DNA of 64,000 bases from Clostridium sp. SY8519 (GTDB lineage: Bacteria > Bacillota > Clostridia > Lachnospirales > Lachnospiraceae). The position numbers and the translations under genes were made by a program. This document shows positions 1 to 8,200 of the stretch, one piece after another (position 1 is the stretch's first letter; each line of letters opens with the position of its first letter). Where the stretch lies: positions 2,418,501 to 2,482,500 of the forward strand of contig NC_015737.1 in NCBI RefSeq assembly GCF_000270305.1, given 5' to 3'. The notes under the pieces are model-generated. The model had not been told where the DNA came from and did no database searches. It saw only the letters and a program-made list of their open reading frames with translations.

Positions 1-648
1 CTGTTTTTCTTAAATGAAGAATTTTTCTGTCCGGAACTTTATTCCTGGATCCGGAATGAGCTGAAATTACCCGGACTGGCGTCTTCCCTGATTAATCTGT
101 CCAACCGGGGCGGCTCGCCGTATGAAGCAGCAATGATGATTTTTGATTTCTCCGGCATCTACAGCCTGCAGGAAATGAATGCCATTCGAAGCACCATTCA
201 CGATCTGGAGAACCGCACCGATCTTGAGAAGCTGAAATACCGCGCGGATTTTCTGCTGGCGACAGACCGGTTCCGGGAGGCGCTGTATCTATATCTCCGG
301 CTGCTTCAGTCCAAAAACACGTCCCGTATGACAGAAGGCATGCGAAAAGAGATTCTGTTCAATACCGGAGTGATTTACGGCAGGTGTTTTCTCTATGGGG
401 AAGCAGCCGATTACTTTCGCCGGGCGTATCAGCTGGAACCGGATGATACAGCGGCCGCCTGCTATTACCGTGCCCGTTTCCTTGCGGCACCGGATCAGGA
501 TCTGAAGCAGGATCCGGAAGTCCCGCTGGAGGACCGGCAGCTGAAAACGATCTGCGGGGAGCTCCGCACTGCGGCCGAGACCAAGCATCCGGCAGAGATC
601 AAAAGCCTGGAATCCTGGTTTGAAACGTACGAACAGCTGATACGATAA
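1..648 (+). CDS. C-terminal part of a TPR-like protein of unknown function (5' end outside window)
   Basis: The reading frame is open from the first base of the window, so the gene starts upstream; 215 codons are visible. No catalytic motif is recognisable. The residues around 'FNTGVIYGRCFLYGEAADYFRRAYQLEPDD' positions (about base 358 to 450) have the alternating small/aromatic pattern of a tetratricopeptide repeat, with a second, weaker helix pair before it (ADFLLATDRFREALYLYL region). TPR proteins are protein-protein adaptors, so a scaffold role is likely but its partners are unknown. It ends about 40 bases before the promoter of the pantothenate operon, so it is probably the last gene of a separate transcript. 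Confidence 0.6.
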   Translation: MFFLNEEFFCPELYSWIRNELKLPGLASSLINLSNRGGSPYEAAMMIFDFSGIYSLQEMNAIRSTIHDLENRTDLEKLKYRADFLLATDRFREALYLYLRLLQSKNTSRMTEGMRKEILFNTGVIYGRCFLYGEAADYFRRAYQLEPDDTAAACYYRARFLAAPDQDLKQDPEVPLEDRQLKTICGELRTAAETKHPAEIKSLESWFETYEQLIR

Positions 649-687
649 ACCGGAAGACAGACACCGGGAAAAAATGAATATAATCTC

Positions 688-716
688 TTTACGTTATTTT
701 TTTGACGTGGTATAAT
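688..716 (+). promoter_or_regulatory. sigma-A type promoter of the pan operon
   Basis: TTTACG at 688-693 and a perfect TATAAT at 711-716 are separated by 17 bases. This is the best promoter between the TPR-like gene and the pantothenate operon and would start transcription near 723, giving a leader of about 180 bases before the first gene at 904. Confidence 0.75.
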
Positions 717-790
717 GAGTCGGCTTGGATGGTATCCAGAAAATGGAACTATACCAGATGACTCCTTTTCAGACAGCTGCAGGCTGTCTG
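717..790 (+). ncRNA. structured 5' leader of the pan operon; candidate pan-type motif
   Basis: Two folded units follow the promoter. The first has outer arms GAGTC (717-721) and GACTC (760-764), an inner stem GGTAT (731-735) with ATACC (751-755), and a terminal CCA/TGG stem with loop GAAAA; the 3' strand carries a four-base bulge. The second is a perfect 8-bp hairpin, CAGACAGC (770-777) with GCTGTCTG (783-790). An RNA element called the pan motif is known upstream of pantothenate synthesis operons in Firmicutes, and this leader is in exactly that place. I cannot confirm the match without a covariance search; the outer arm partly overlaps the expected transcription start, which weakens the outer pairing. 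Confidence 0.45.
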
Positions 791-903
791 GCATAAGCTT
801 ATTTTGATCGGAACCGTATCTGTGACAGAACGGCATCCGCTGTCCCGCCTGAACAATGCGATGCATCACCGTATGGATCGCCTGGAAAAAAGGAGGGATG
901 ATC

Positions 904-1743
904 ATGAAAGCAGGTTTTATTGGCGCGGGAAAGGTCGGCTTTTCCATCGGAAAGCACCTGACAGCGCACGGTACAGAGGTATCCGGCTATTACAGCAGAA
1001 CACCGGAATCCTCACGGCAAGCGGCAGAATTTACCGGCTCACGGCAGTACATGAGCCTGAAACAGATAGCTGAGGACAGTGACATACTGTTTTTAAGTGT
1101 GTGTGACAGTGCGATTGCACCGGTCTGGGAACAGCTGAAAAAACTTCCGCTTCAGAATAAGCTGATCTGTCATTTCAGTGGAGTGTTAAGCTCCGGTATA
1201 TTTTCAGATATTGAGCGTGTTCACGCTTACGGATATTCCGTACATCCGCTTTTCGCTTTCAGCGACCGGTACGAATCCTACCGGCATCTGGCGGATGCGT
1301 TTTTTACCATCGAAGGCAATCCAGAACAAATTCACAGCATCGAGAAGATCTTTAATTCCTGCGGCAATCATACGGCAGTGATTTCTTCGGAGGCAAAAGT
1401 GCGCTACCATGCGGCGGCGGCTGTTGCCAGCAACCTGTATGTAGGCCTGGCATTTCTGGCAGAAGAGATGCTGCAGGACTGCGGGTTTTCACCGGAAGCC
1501 GCCCATGAGGCGCTGGCTCCGCTGATTCGCGGCAATGCGGAGAATATTGTATCTTCCGGGCCGGTGCAGGCACTGACAGGACCTGTGGAGCGCAACGACA
1601 CAGATACCGCGGCGGCCCATCTGTCCTGCCTGACCGGACAGGAGCGGGAGATCTACCGGCTGCTGTCACTGAAAGTGCTTCAGGCAGCGCAGCAGAGGCA
1701 TCCGGACCGTGATTACCGGGAAATGAAAGGGGTATTACAATGA
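904..1743 (+). CDS. panG: Rossmann/DUF2520 protein, PanG-type ketopantoate reductase
   Basis: This 279-residue protein has an N-terminal NAD(P)-binding fold with the motif GAGKVG at residues 7-12 and a C-terminal helical domain typical of DUF2520 proteins (the region with KVRYHAAAAVASN). The start was set at 904 because GGAGGG lies just before it; the longer upstream frame has no ribosome binding site. It is first in an operon with panB, panC, panD and coaBC, where a ketopantoate reductase is the only missing step of pantoate synthesis and no panE is present. Proteins of this architecture (PanG, described in Francisella) reduce ketopantoate to pantoate with NADPH. The role is therefore inferred from both family and context. 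It overlaps panB by four bases (ATGA). Confidence 0.75.
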   Translation: MKAGFIGAGKVGFSIGKHLTAHGTEVSGYYSRTPESSRQAAEFTGSRQYMSLKQIAEDSDILFLSVCDSAIAPVWEQLKKLPLQNKLICHFSGVLSSGIFSDIERVHAYGYSVHPLFAFSDRYESYRHLADAFFTIEGNPEQIHSIEKIFNSCGNHTAVISSEAKVRYHAAAAVASNLYVGLAFLAEEMLQDCGFSPEAAHEALAPLIRGNAENIVSSGPVQALTGPVERNDTDTAAAHLSCLTGQEREIYRLLSLKVLQAAQQRHPDRDYREMKGVLQ

Positions 1744-2567
1744 GCAAGACACTGAATACATTTCGTAAAATGAAGGCGGCAGGAGACAAAATCACAATGA
1801 TTACCTGCTATGACTATTCCATGGCGAAACTGATGAGCGAAGCAGATCTGGACATTCTTCTGATCGGCGACTCCCTGGGCATGACCATTATGGGATATCC
1901 GGATACTTTAAGCGTCACCATGGAAGACATGATTCATCATACGGCCTGTGTATCCCGGGGAGCTGGCGATTCCTTTGTGATCGCGGATATGCCGTTTATG
2001 TCTTACCAGACCTCGGTCTATGACGCGGTGAAGAATGCCGGCCGCCTGGTTCAGGAGGGACATGCCAACTGCGTGAAATTAGAGGGAGGCGCTTCCGTAT
2101 GCCCGCAGATCGAGGCGATTGTGAAGGCATCTGTTCCGGTCTGCGCCCATATCGGCCTGACACCCCAGTCGGTCAATGCCTTTGGCGGATTCCGGGTACA
2201 GGGAAAAAGCGCGGAAGCTGCCCAGAAGATACTGGATGATGCCCGGAAGGTAGAAGCGGCCGGTGCCAGCCTGGTGGTTCTGGAAGGAATTCCGGCGAAA
2301 CTTGCGGCAAAGATCACCGAAAACCTGACGATTCCTACCATCGGGATCGGAGCGGGAGCCGGATGTGACGGTCAGGTTCTGGTATATCAGGACATGCTGG
2401 GGATGTTTACCGATTTTGTTCCGAAATTTGTCAAACATTTTGCCAGCTGCGGCGCGATCATGAAAAAAGCCTTTTCTGATTATGCGTCAGAGGTGAAAGC
2501 CGGTACGTTTCCGGCGGAGGAACACACCTACGGGATTTCCGATGAAATTATGGATGCCCTGAAATAA
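1740..2567 (+). CDS. panB: 3-methyl-2-oxobutanoate hydroxymethyltransferase
   Basis: PanB transfers a hydroxymethyl group from 5,10-methylene-THF to 2-oxoisovalerate to give ketopantoate, the first committed step of pantothenate synthesis. At 275 residues it has the usual family length. The metal-binding aspartate sits in the GDSLG motif (Asp44), followed by the VADMPF-like segment IADMPF, the HIGLTPQ motif and the late GIGAGAGCDGQVLV stretch, all hallmarks of this TIM-barrel family. Translation is coupled to the upstream reductase through an ATGA overlap, fitting two successive steps of one pathway. Its need for a one-carbon folate links it to the folate genes elsewhere in the window. Confidence 0.96.
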   Translation: MSKTLNTFRKMKAAGDKITMITCYDYSMAKLMSEADLDILLIGDSLGMTIMGYPDTLSVTMEDMIHHTACVSRGAGDSFVIADMPFMSYQTSVYDAVKNAGRLVQEGHANCVKLEGGASVCPQIEAIVKASVPVCAHIGLTPQSVNAFGGFRVQGKSAEAAQKILDDARKVEAAGASLVVLEGIPAKLAAKITENLTIPTIGIGAGAGCDGQVLVYQDMLGMFTDFVPKFVKHFASCGAIMKKAFSDYASEVKAGTFPAEEHTYGISDEIMDALK

Positions 2568-2581
2568 ATACAAGACAGTTC

Positions 2582-2654
2582 TTGTTCATAAAACAGTTCC
2601 TGTGCTATATTTAAGTTTAACTGTCATACCCTGTTCTGCCCGCCTGCAGAACAG
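2582..2654 (+). other. panB-panC intergenic hairpin with a possible internal promoter
   Basis: A perfect 9-bp inverted repeat, CTGTTCTGC (2631-2639) and GCAGAACAG (2646-2654), lies 28 bases before panC. It has no U-tract, so it is not a standard terminator; it may stabilise or process the mRNA. Upstream, TTGTTC (2582-2587) and TATATT (2606-2611) with an 18-base spacer could be a weak internal promoter for panCD-coaBC. Neither function is proven by sequence alone. Confidence 0.35.
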
Positions 2655-2682
2655 CTGTGCCAGATAAATGAAGGAGAGAATT

Positions 2683-3525
2683 ATGCAGATCACAGACAAG
2701 ATCAAAGAAGCAAAAGAAATTACGCGTGCCTGGGCCCGAGAAGGCCTGACCATAGGCTTCGTTCCCACCATGGGATATCTTCATGAGGGACATGCCAGCC
2801 TGATCCGGCGTGCGCGGGAAGAAAATGACCGTGTGGTTGTGAGTATTTTCGTAAATCCGATTCAGTTCGGTCCCACAGAGGATCTGGAAAGCTACCCGAG
2901 AGATTTTGAAAAAGACAGCGCCCTGTGCGAATCCCTTGGGGCAGACCTGATTTTCCATCCGGAGCCGGAGGAGATGTACGGGGATCATTTCACAACCTAT
3001 GTGGATATGACCGTACTGACGGAAGAACTGTGCGGCCTCAGCCGTCCGGTACATTTCCGCGGTGTATGCACCGTACTGACCAAACTGTTTCATATTGTCG
3101 CGCCCAGCCGCGCGTACTTTGGAGAGAAGGACGCCCAGCAGCTGGCAGTGGTCAAACATATGGCAGAAGATCTGAATATGGACCTGGAGGTCATCGGCTG
3201 CCCGATTGTCCGGGAAGCGGACGGCCTGGCAAAAAGCTCCAGAAACACTTATCTGTCCCCGGAAGAGCGCAAAGCAGCTCTTTGCCTGAGCCGTTCCATC
3301 CGGCTGGCTGAACAGATGATCGCAGACGGGGAAAAACGCGCATCCGTGGTTCTTGACGCAATGAAAAAAGAGATCAGCAGCGAACCGCTGGCCCGTATCG
3401 ATTATGTCAAGGCTGTGGACGGGCTGACCATGCAGCAGATTGAACAGCTGGATGCCCCCGCTCTGATTGCGATTGCTGTTTATATCGGAAAGACACGGCT
3501 GATCGATAACACACACATTCGCTGA
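2683..3525 (+). CDS. panC: pantoate--beta-alanine ligase (pantothenate synthetase)
   Basis: PanC joins pantoate and beta-alanine with ATP to make pantothenate. The 280-residue protein shows the nucleotidyltransferase signatures PTMG (28-31) and HEGH (34-37), the FVNPIQF segment, the GEKDAQQ motif and the KSSRN loop equivalent to KMSKS. The start at 2683 follows AAGGAG by seven bases; an in-frame ATG at 2668 lacks a binding site and lies in a weak context. It sits third in the pan operon, between panB and panD, so substrates from both arms of the pathway are made by its neighbours. Confidence 0.96.
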   Translation: MQITDKIKEAKEITRAWAREGLTIGFVPTMGYLHEGHASLIRRAREENDRVVVSIFVNPIQFGPTEDLESYPRDFEKDSALCESLGADLIFHPEPEEMYGDHFTTYVDMTVLTEELCGLSRPVHFRGVCTVLTKLFHIVAPSRAYFGEKDAQQLAVVKHMAEDLNMDLEVIGCPIVREADGLAKSSRNTYLSPEERKAALCLSRSIRLAEQMIADGEKRASVVLDAMKKEISSEPLARIDYVKAVDGLTMQQIEQLDAPALIAIAVYIGKTRLIDNTHIR

Positions 3526-3614
3526 CAGAAGTTACTGTCGGATCCGGAGCTGCCCGGTGCAGCATCGGCCGCCGCAATATATAGTAATCAAATGCAAGTA
3601 AGAGGAGACAGATT

Positions 3615-4019
3615 ATGTTTATTACCATGCTGAAAGGAAAAATTCACCGCGCAGTTGTATCACAGGCGGAACTGAACTATGTAGGCTCGATTACAGTGGA
3701 CGAAGACCTGCTGGATGCAGCCGGAATCATGGAGTACGAGAAAGTTCAGATCGTAGATGTGAACAACGGGGAACGCTTTGAGACTTATACGATCAAAGGA
3801 GAGAGGGGCAGCGGAATGATCTGCTTAAACGGCGCTGCCGCAAGATGTGCCTCTGTGGGCGACAGAATTATCATCATGTCCTATGCGCAGATGACACCGG
3901 AGGAAGCAAAAGAGATCAAACCCTCGGTTGTTTTCGTGGATGATGACAATCATATTTCACGCATTACCAATTATGAGAAATACGGACATCTCTATGAGGA
4001 TGAAAAAACAGAGCAGTAA
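3615..4019 (+). CDS. panD: aspartate 1-decarboxylase precursor
   Basis: PanD makes beta-alanine from aspartate. It is a pyruvoyl enzyme made by self-cleavage between Gly24 and Ser25, and both residues are present in YVGSIT at the expected place. The 134-residue length is normal for the family. Arg54-type and Tyr58-type residues appear in the NNGERFETY segment and the NGAAAR motif follows. It is preceded by AGAGGAG and lies between panC and coaBC in the same orientation, completing the beta-alanine arm of pantothenate synthesis. Confidence 0.96.
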   Translation: MFITMLKGKIHRAVVSQAELNYVGSITVDEDLLDAAGIMEYEKVQIVDVNNGERFETYTIKGERGSGMICLNGAAARCASVGDRIIIMSYAQMTPEEAKEIKPSVVFVDDDNHISRITNYEKYGHLYEDEKTEQ

Positions 4020-4064
4020 TTCCTTCCTGTTTTCCGGAAGAAGTGTACAGAAACGGAGAGATCT

Positions 4065-5276
4065 ATGCTAACAGGCAAAACAGTTGTTCTTGGAGTTACA
4101 GGAAGCATCGCGGCCTATAAGGCAGCCGGACTGGCAAGCATGCTGGTGAAACAGCATGCGGATGTCCATGTGATTATGACGAAAAACGCCACGAATTTTA
4201 TCCATCCGATTGCTTTCGAAACCCTGACCAATCACAAGTGTCTTGTGGATACTTTTGACAGAAATTTTCAGTTTCATGTGGCCCATGTAAACCTGGCGCA
4301 GCAGGCGGATCTGATGATGATCGCACCGGCTTCCGCCAATGTAATCGGAAAGCTTGCCCACGGAATCGCGGATGACATGCTCACGACTACCGCAATGGCC
4401 TGCCATGCTCCCATGTATATTTCACCGGCAATGAATACAAATATGTACTTAAACCCCATCTTACAGGAAAATCTTGAAATCCTGCGCAGATTCGGAAAGC
4501 ATATTATTGCGCCGGCCACGGGCATGCTTGCCTGCAGGGATGTGGGAGCCGGCAAAATGCCGGAACCGGAACTCCTTATGGAATATATTCTGGCAGAAAT
4601 TGCCTGCAAAAAAGACCTGGCAGGCAAAAAGGTGCTGGTTTCCGCAGGACCTACGCAGGAAGCCATCGATCCGGTGCGCTTTATCTCCAACCATTCCACC
4701 GGAAAGATGGGATATGCGCTGGCGGAAAACGCGATGCGGAGGGGCGCGGAAGTCACACTGGTCAGCGGACCCTGCTCCATTCAGCCGCCGGAGTTTGTGC
4801 AGGTGGTTCCTGTTCGTTCGGCCCAGGAGATGTATGACGCCATTGTACCGCGCAGCGCAGAGGCGGATATCATAATTATGACTGCCGCGGTGGCAGATTA
4901 CCGTCCGGCTGCTGTCAGTACGGAAAAAATCAAAAAATCAGACCGGGAACTTTCCATTGACCTGACACGGACAAAGGACATTCTCGGCACGCTTGGGAAA
5001 AATAAAAAAGCCCATACATTTTTGTGCGGATTTTCCATGGAAACAGAGCATATGCTGGAAAATTCCAGGGATAAACTCCGCAGAAAAAACCTGGATCTGA
5101 TTGTGGCCAACAACCTGAAAGTAAAAGGCGCAGGCTTCGGAACAGATACCAATGCAGTGACACTGATTGGAAGAAATGAGGAAAAGGAACTGCCGCTGAT
5201 GGACAAAAAGCAGGTGGCTTCCGGTATCCTCGACTACATTGCGGCACATAGTTCCGCATCTGCCGAAGAGAACTAG
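4065..5276 (+). CDS. coaBC: bifunctional phosphopantothenoylcysteine decarboxylase / phosphopantothenate--cysteine ligase
   Basis: CoaBC adds cysteine to 4'-phosphopantothenate and then decarboxylates the product to 4'-phosphopantetheine. The 403-residue protein has both domains: an N-terminal flavin-dependent CoaC half with the catalytic-type histidine in FHVAHVNLA and the PASANVIGKLAHG motif, and a C-terminal CoaB half beginning near GPTQEAIDPVRFISN with the TAAVADYRP motif. The start at 4065 follows GGAGAG. It is the last gene of the pan operon, so the operon runs from ketoisovalerate to phosphopantetheine except for pantothenate kinase, which must lie elsewhere. Confidence 0.95.
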   Translation: MLTGKTVVLGVTGSIAAYKAAGLASMLVKQHADVHVIMTKNATNFIHPIAFETLTNHKCLVDTFDRNFQFHVAHVNLAQQADLMMIAPASANVIGKLAHGIADDMLTTTAMACHAPMYISPAMNTNMYLNPILQENLEILRRFGKHIIAPATGMLACRDVGAGKMPEPELLMEYILAEIACKKDLAGKKVLVSAGPTQEAIDPVRFISNHSTGKMGYALAENAMRRGAEVTLVSGPCSIQPPEFVQVVPVRSAQEMYDAIVPRSAEADIIIMTAAVADYRPAAVSTEKIKKSDRELSIDLTRTKDILGTLGKNKKAHTFLCGFSMETEHMLENSRDKLRRKNLDLIVANNLKVKGAGFGTDTNAVTLIGRNEEKELPLMDKKQVASGILDYIAAHSSASAEEN

Positions 5277-5306
5277 TTTTTTCGGCAGTCCGCCCGGGAG
5301 GTGGTA

Positions 5307-7187
5307 GTGATCGACAGCTGTCAGATACGGGCAGCCCGGCACAGAGACGGCCCTATGCTGGTAATTGCCGGTCCGGGATCCGGCAAGACTACCGTGATTA
5401 CAGAGCGCACCCGCTGGCTGATTGAAGGCTGCGGGGTGCCTCCTTCTGAAATTCTTGTTCTTACATTTACCAGAGCCGCTGCGGGAGAAATGCGGGAACG
5501 GTTTCTCCGGATGACCCAGGGAAAAAATTATCCGGTCTGTTTCGGTACATTCCACGCGGTTTTCTTTATGATTCTGAAAGAATCCTTTCATTATTCTGCC
5601 TCAGATATTCTTCGTGAGGAAGAAAAATATGCTTTTTTCAAAGAGCGTCTTTATGCGCATTCCATTGTTTTTGATGACGAACATACTTTTATCGGGCAGC
5701 TGATCCGGGAGATCAGTCAGCTGAAAAATTCCGGCGCTTTGCCGGAAACCTGTGAATCTCCGGGGATGCCTGCAGAAACTTTCCGTAGGATCTGTCAGGA
5801 GTATCAGGAAGAACTGCGCCGCAGGCACGGACTGGATTTTGACGATATCCTGATTCGCTGCAGGGATCTTCTGACGGAACATCCGGAGGTGCGAAGCGCC
5901 TGGCAGCAGAGGTTTTCCTATATTCTGGTGGATGAGTTTCAGGATATTAATCCGCTCCAGTATCAAATTGTCCGTATGCTGGCAGAACCGGAAAGAAATC
6001 TGTTCCTTGTAGGGGATGATGACCAGTCGATCTACCGGTTCCGCGGTGCGAAACCGGAGCTGATGCTTCGGGTCCCGCAGGATTATCCGGATCTGATCCG
6101 GGTCAGCCTGTCGGTCAATTATCGCAGCGGAGCAGCAATTGTTTCCCTGGCCTCTCAGCTGATCAGCCGGAACCGGGAGCGCTATGAAAAGCAGATCCGT
6201 CCGGGCTGCCGGATCCGGGACCGGGTGTTTTTCCGGCAGTACGACAGCCAGCAGATGCAGAATCTGAGCATCATAGGGGAAATCCGACGTCTGCTGTATC
6301 AGGGGATGCCAGCGGAGGAAATCGCCGTTTTGGCCCGCACCGGCCGTCAGCTGATGCTTCTGACCCAGCAAATGGATGCATACAGCATCCCCTATCATTC
6401 CAGGGACCATATTCCGGATCCGTACCATCACTGGATTATGGATGATATCCTCTGCTATCTGCGGGCTGCCGTCGGCAGCTGCAGCCGATCCGCAATCCTC
6501 CGCATTATGAATCGGCCCAACCGTTTTCTTTCCCGGGACGGGCTGCCGGATCCGGAGGTGAACTGGAACCGGTGGATGGCTTATTACAGAAATAAAAATA
6601 TGGACTGGCTGGAAGGGCGTGTGCGCCGGCTGCAGGAAGATCTGAAGCAGCTTGGGGGAATGCGGCCCTATGCGGCGCTTATTTATATACGCAAAGGCAT
6701 CGGGTATGAAGCGTTTCTGCAGGAATACGCGGAGAGTCACGGAACGGAAGCGGAAGAACTGATGGATCTCCTGGATGCAGTCACTGCCCATGCCGCGGAA
6801 TATCCCTCCCTGGAAGCGTGGCTGGCAGCCGTTGAAAGAATCCGGAAACAGGTCCGCCGCCGGCCGGGTCCGTGTGGGACAGAAGAAAAAGGGGTGACGG
6901 TAGGCACCTATCATTCCTCCAAAGGGCTGGAGTTTGACGCGGTGTTTCTGCCGGATTTAAACGAAAGGCTCATTCCGCATAAACGCGCGGTACTGGAAGT
7001 CGATCTGGAGGAAGAACGCCGGATGCTTTACGTGGCAATTACCAGGGCCAGAAAAAGGCTCTACCTCCTTGTGCCTGCGCATATACGCAACAAGGAGACA
7101 GAGCCTTCCAGGTTTCTGAAAGAAATGAATCTGGAGAACGCCTTGCCTAGCCCTCCCCGTCAGCAAGACGGTGAAATGCCTGGATGA
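5307..7187 (+). CDS. UvrD/Rep/PcrA-family 3'-5' DNA helicase
   Basis: This 626-residue superfamily 1A helicase unwinds duplex DNA with ATP, probably in repair or replication restart. Motif I is GPGSGKTT near the N terminus, motif II is DEFQDINPLQ, motif III is GDDDQSIYRFRGA, motif V is TYHSSKGLEFDAVF and motif VI is YVAITRARKRLYL. It is shorter than PcrA (about 720-750 residues), with a reduced 2B region and no PcrA-type C-terminal tail, so I do not call it pcrA. The start is taken as GTG at 5307 because GGGAGG ends five bases before it; an in-frame GTG at 5301 overlaps that site. Its last 41 bases overlap the converging DUF1292 gene. Confidence 0.9.
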   Translation: MIDSCQIRAARHRDGPMLVIAGPGSGKTTVITERTRWLIEGCGVPPSEILVLTFTRAAAGEMRERFLRMTQGKNYPVCFGTFHAVFFMILKESFHYSASDILREEEKYAFFKERLYAHSIVFDDEHTFIGQLIREISQLKNSGALPETCESPGMPAETFRRICQEYQEELRRRHGLDFDDILIRCRDLLTEHPEVRSAWQQRFSYILVDEFQDINPLQYQIVRMLAEPERNLFLVGDDDQSIYRFRGAKPELMLRVPQDYPDLIRVSLSVNYRSGAAIVSLASQLISRNRERYEKQIRPGCRIRDRVFFRQYDSQQMQNLSIIGEIRRLLYQGMPAEEIAVLARTGRQLMLLTQQMDAYSIPYHSRDHIPDPYHHWIMDDILCYLRAAVGSCSRSAILRIMNRPNRFLSRDGLPDPEVNWNRWMAYYRNKNMDWLEGRVRRLQEDLKQLGGMRPYAALIYIRKGIGYEAFLQEYAESHGTEAEELMDLLDAVTAHAAEYPSLEAWLAAVERIRKQVRRRPGPCGTEEKGVTVGTYHSSKGLEFDAVFLPDLNERLIPHKRAVLEVDLEEERRMLYVAITRARKRLYLLVPAHIRNKETEPSRFLKEMNLENALPSPPRQQDGEMPG

Positions 7188-7461
7188 CACGTTCCAGTTC
7201 TTCATCGGAATCGATATTTCCAATGGAATAATTTTCCTGCTCATCCTCAAAGTAGCGATACAGGTAGACGCCTTTGCTTTCCACAATCTGATTCTGTTCG
7301 TCAGTGGGAAGCAGGGCAATGTAATCCTGAGGGCCGACGGAGAAAATCGTCAGAATCTCGCAGTCGATGCTGGAGCCGTCTTCCAAGTCAATGGTGACGA
7401 CAATGTCTTCCGGGTCCAGGATATCAGGGTCGCTGGTGTTGTTGCTGAAATGATCTGCCAT
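7147..7461 (-). CDS. DUF1292 domain protein
   Basis: A 104-residue acidic protein with the short beta-rich pattern of DUF1292 (EDGSSIDCEILTIF, then DYIALLPTDE, then YLYRYFED). Members of this family are common in Firmicutes and their function is unknown. The start at 7461 is preceded on the minus strand by AAAGGAG. It runs towards the helicase gene and the two coding regions overlap at their 3' ends by 41 bases (7147-7187), so the transcripts would be partly antisense to each other. No terminator is visible between them. Confidence 0.8.
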   Translation of the reverse strand: MADHFSNNTSDPDILDPEDIVVTIDLEDGSSIDCEILTIFSVGPQDYIALLPTDEQNQIVESKGVYLYRYFEDEQENYSIGNIDSDEELERVIQAFHRLADGEG

Positions 7462-7624
7462 AGTACGGGTACTCCTTTCCGGGTCCTAAGTTCCGCGGTC
7501 ATTTTCCTTAATTATAGTTTAGAAGACTGTATTTTTGCAATGCCTGTTTATGGTGATTTTTCTGGAAAAAGGTGGTATAGTAAATATGTTTGGTTATCGA
7601 ACAGGATATGCTGGAGGAAGAAGG

Positions 7625-8200
7625 TTGCAGATCTGGAATCATTTTCGTACAATTACATACCACCGGTTTCTGGTGATGTACAATTGCTTCCAGTGCGGAC
7701 TGTACTGGCAGGGGCTGACCCATGATCTGTCCAAATATTCCCCTGTGGAATTCCTGAATGGCTGCCGGTTTTATCAGGGAACCATGAGTCCCAATAATGC
7801 GGAGCGGGAGAGCCGTGGATATTCGGCTTCCTGGCTGCACCACAAAGGGCGGAACAAGCATCATTTGGAATACTGGATCGACTACAGCCTGAAAAAGGAT
7901 CCGCCGCTGATCGGCATGAAGATGCCGGAACGCTATGTTGTGGAGATGCTCTGTGACCGGATTGCGGCATCCCGGGTGTATCAGAGGGACGCGTATACCA
8001 GAAGGAGTGCCTGGGAGTATTATCAGAAGGGAATTGAAGTCAACCGGGCGCTGCTTCATCCGGAATCCAGGAAATTGCTGGAAAAGCTTCTGCGGATTGC
8101 GGCCCGGCGGGGAGAACGCGCCGCCTTTTCTTATGCCAGACATTATGTATTAAAAAAGAAGAAGCCCATGAAAATTTTAGGAGGAACCAGAAGATGTTAA
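7625..8200 (+). CDS. DUF5662-family protein of unknown function
   Basis: A 191-residue protein with conserved HDLSKYSP and HHKGRNKHHLEYW segments; the histidine/aspartate spacing recalls a metal-binding helical (HD-like) fold, which is an inference. I place the start at TTG 7625, because GGAGGAAG (7613-7620) lies at ideal distance and the resulting N terminus (MQIWNHFRTITYHR) is what I would expect for the family. An ATG at 7586 would add 13 residues but has only a weak GGTGG before it, and TATAGT just upstream may be a -10 box. The gene overlaps trpS by seven bases, so the two are probably cotranscribed. Confidence 0.75.
   Translation: MQIWNHFRTITYHRFLVMYNCFQCGLYWQGLTHDLSKYSPVEFLNGCRFYQGTMSPNNAERESRGYSASWLHHKGRNKHHLEYWIDYSLKKDPPLIGMKMPERYVVEMLCDRIAASRVYQRDAYTRRSAWEYYQKGIEVNRALLHPESRKLLEKLLRIAARRGERAAFSYARHYVLKKKKPMKILGGTRRC

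Noticed and set aside
5601..6914. Long minus-strand open frame opposite the UvrD-type helicase
   Set aside because: It mirrors a well-supported helicase, has no ribosome binding site and no recognisable domain; long antisense frames are common here because of codon bias.
7462..8193. T-box riboswitch for trpS
   Set aside because: trpS overlaps the upstream gene, and no T-box sequence or long leader is present.
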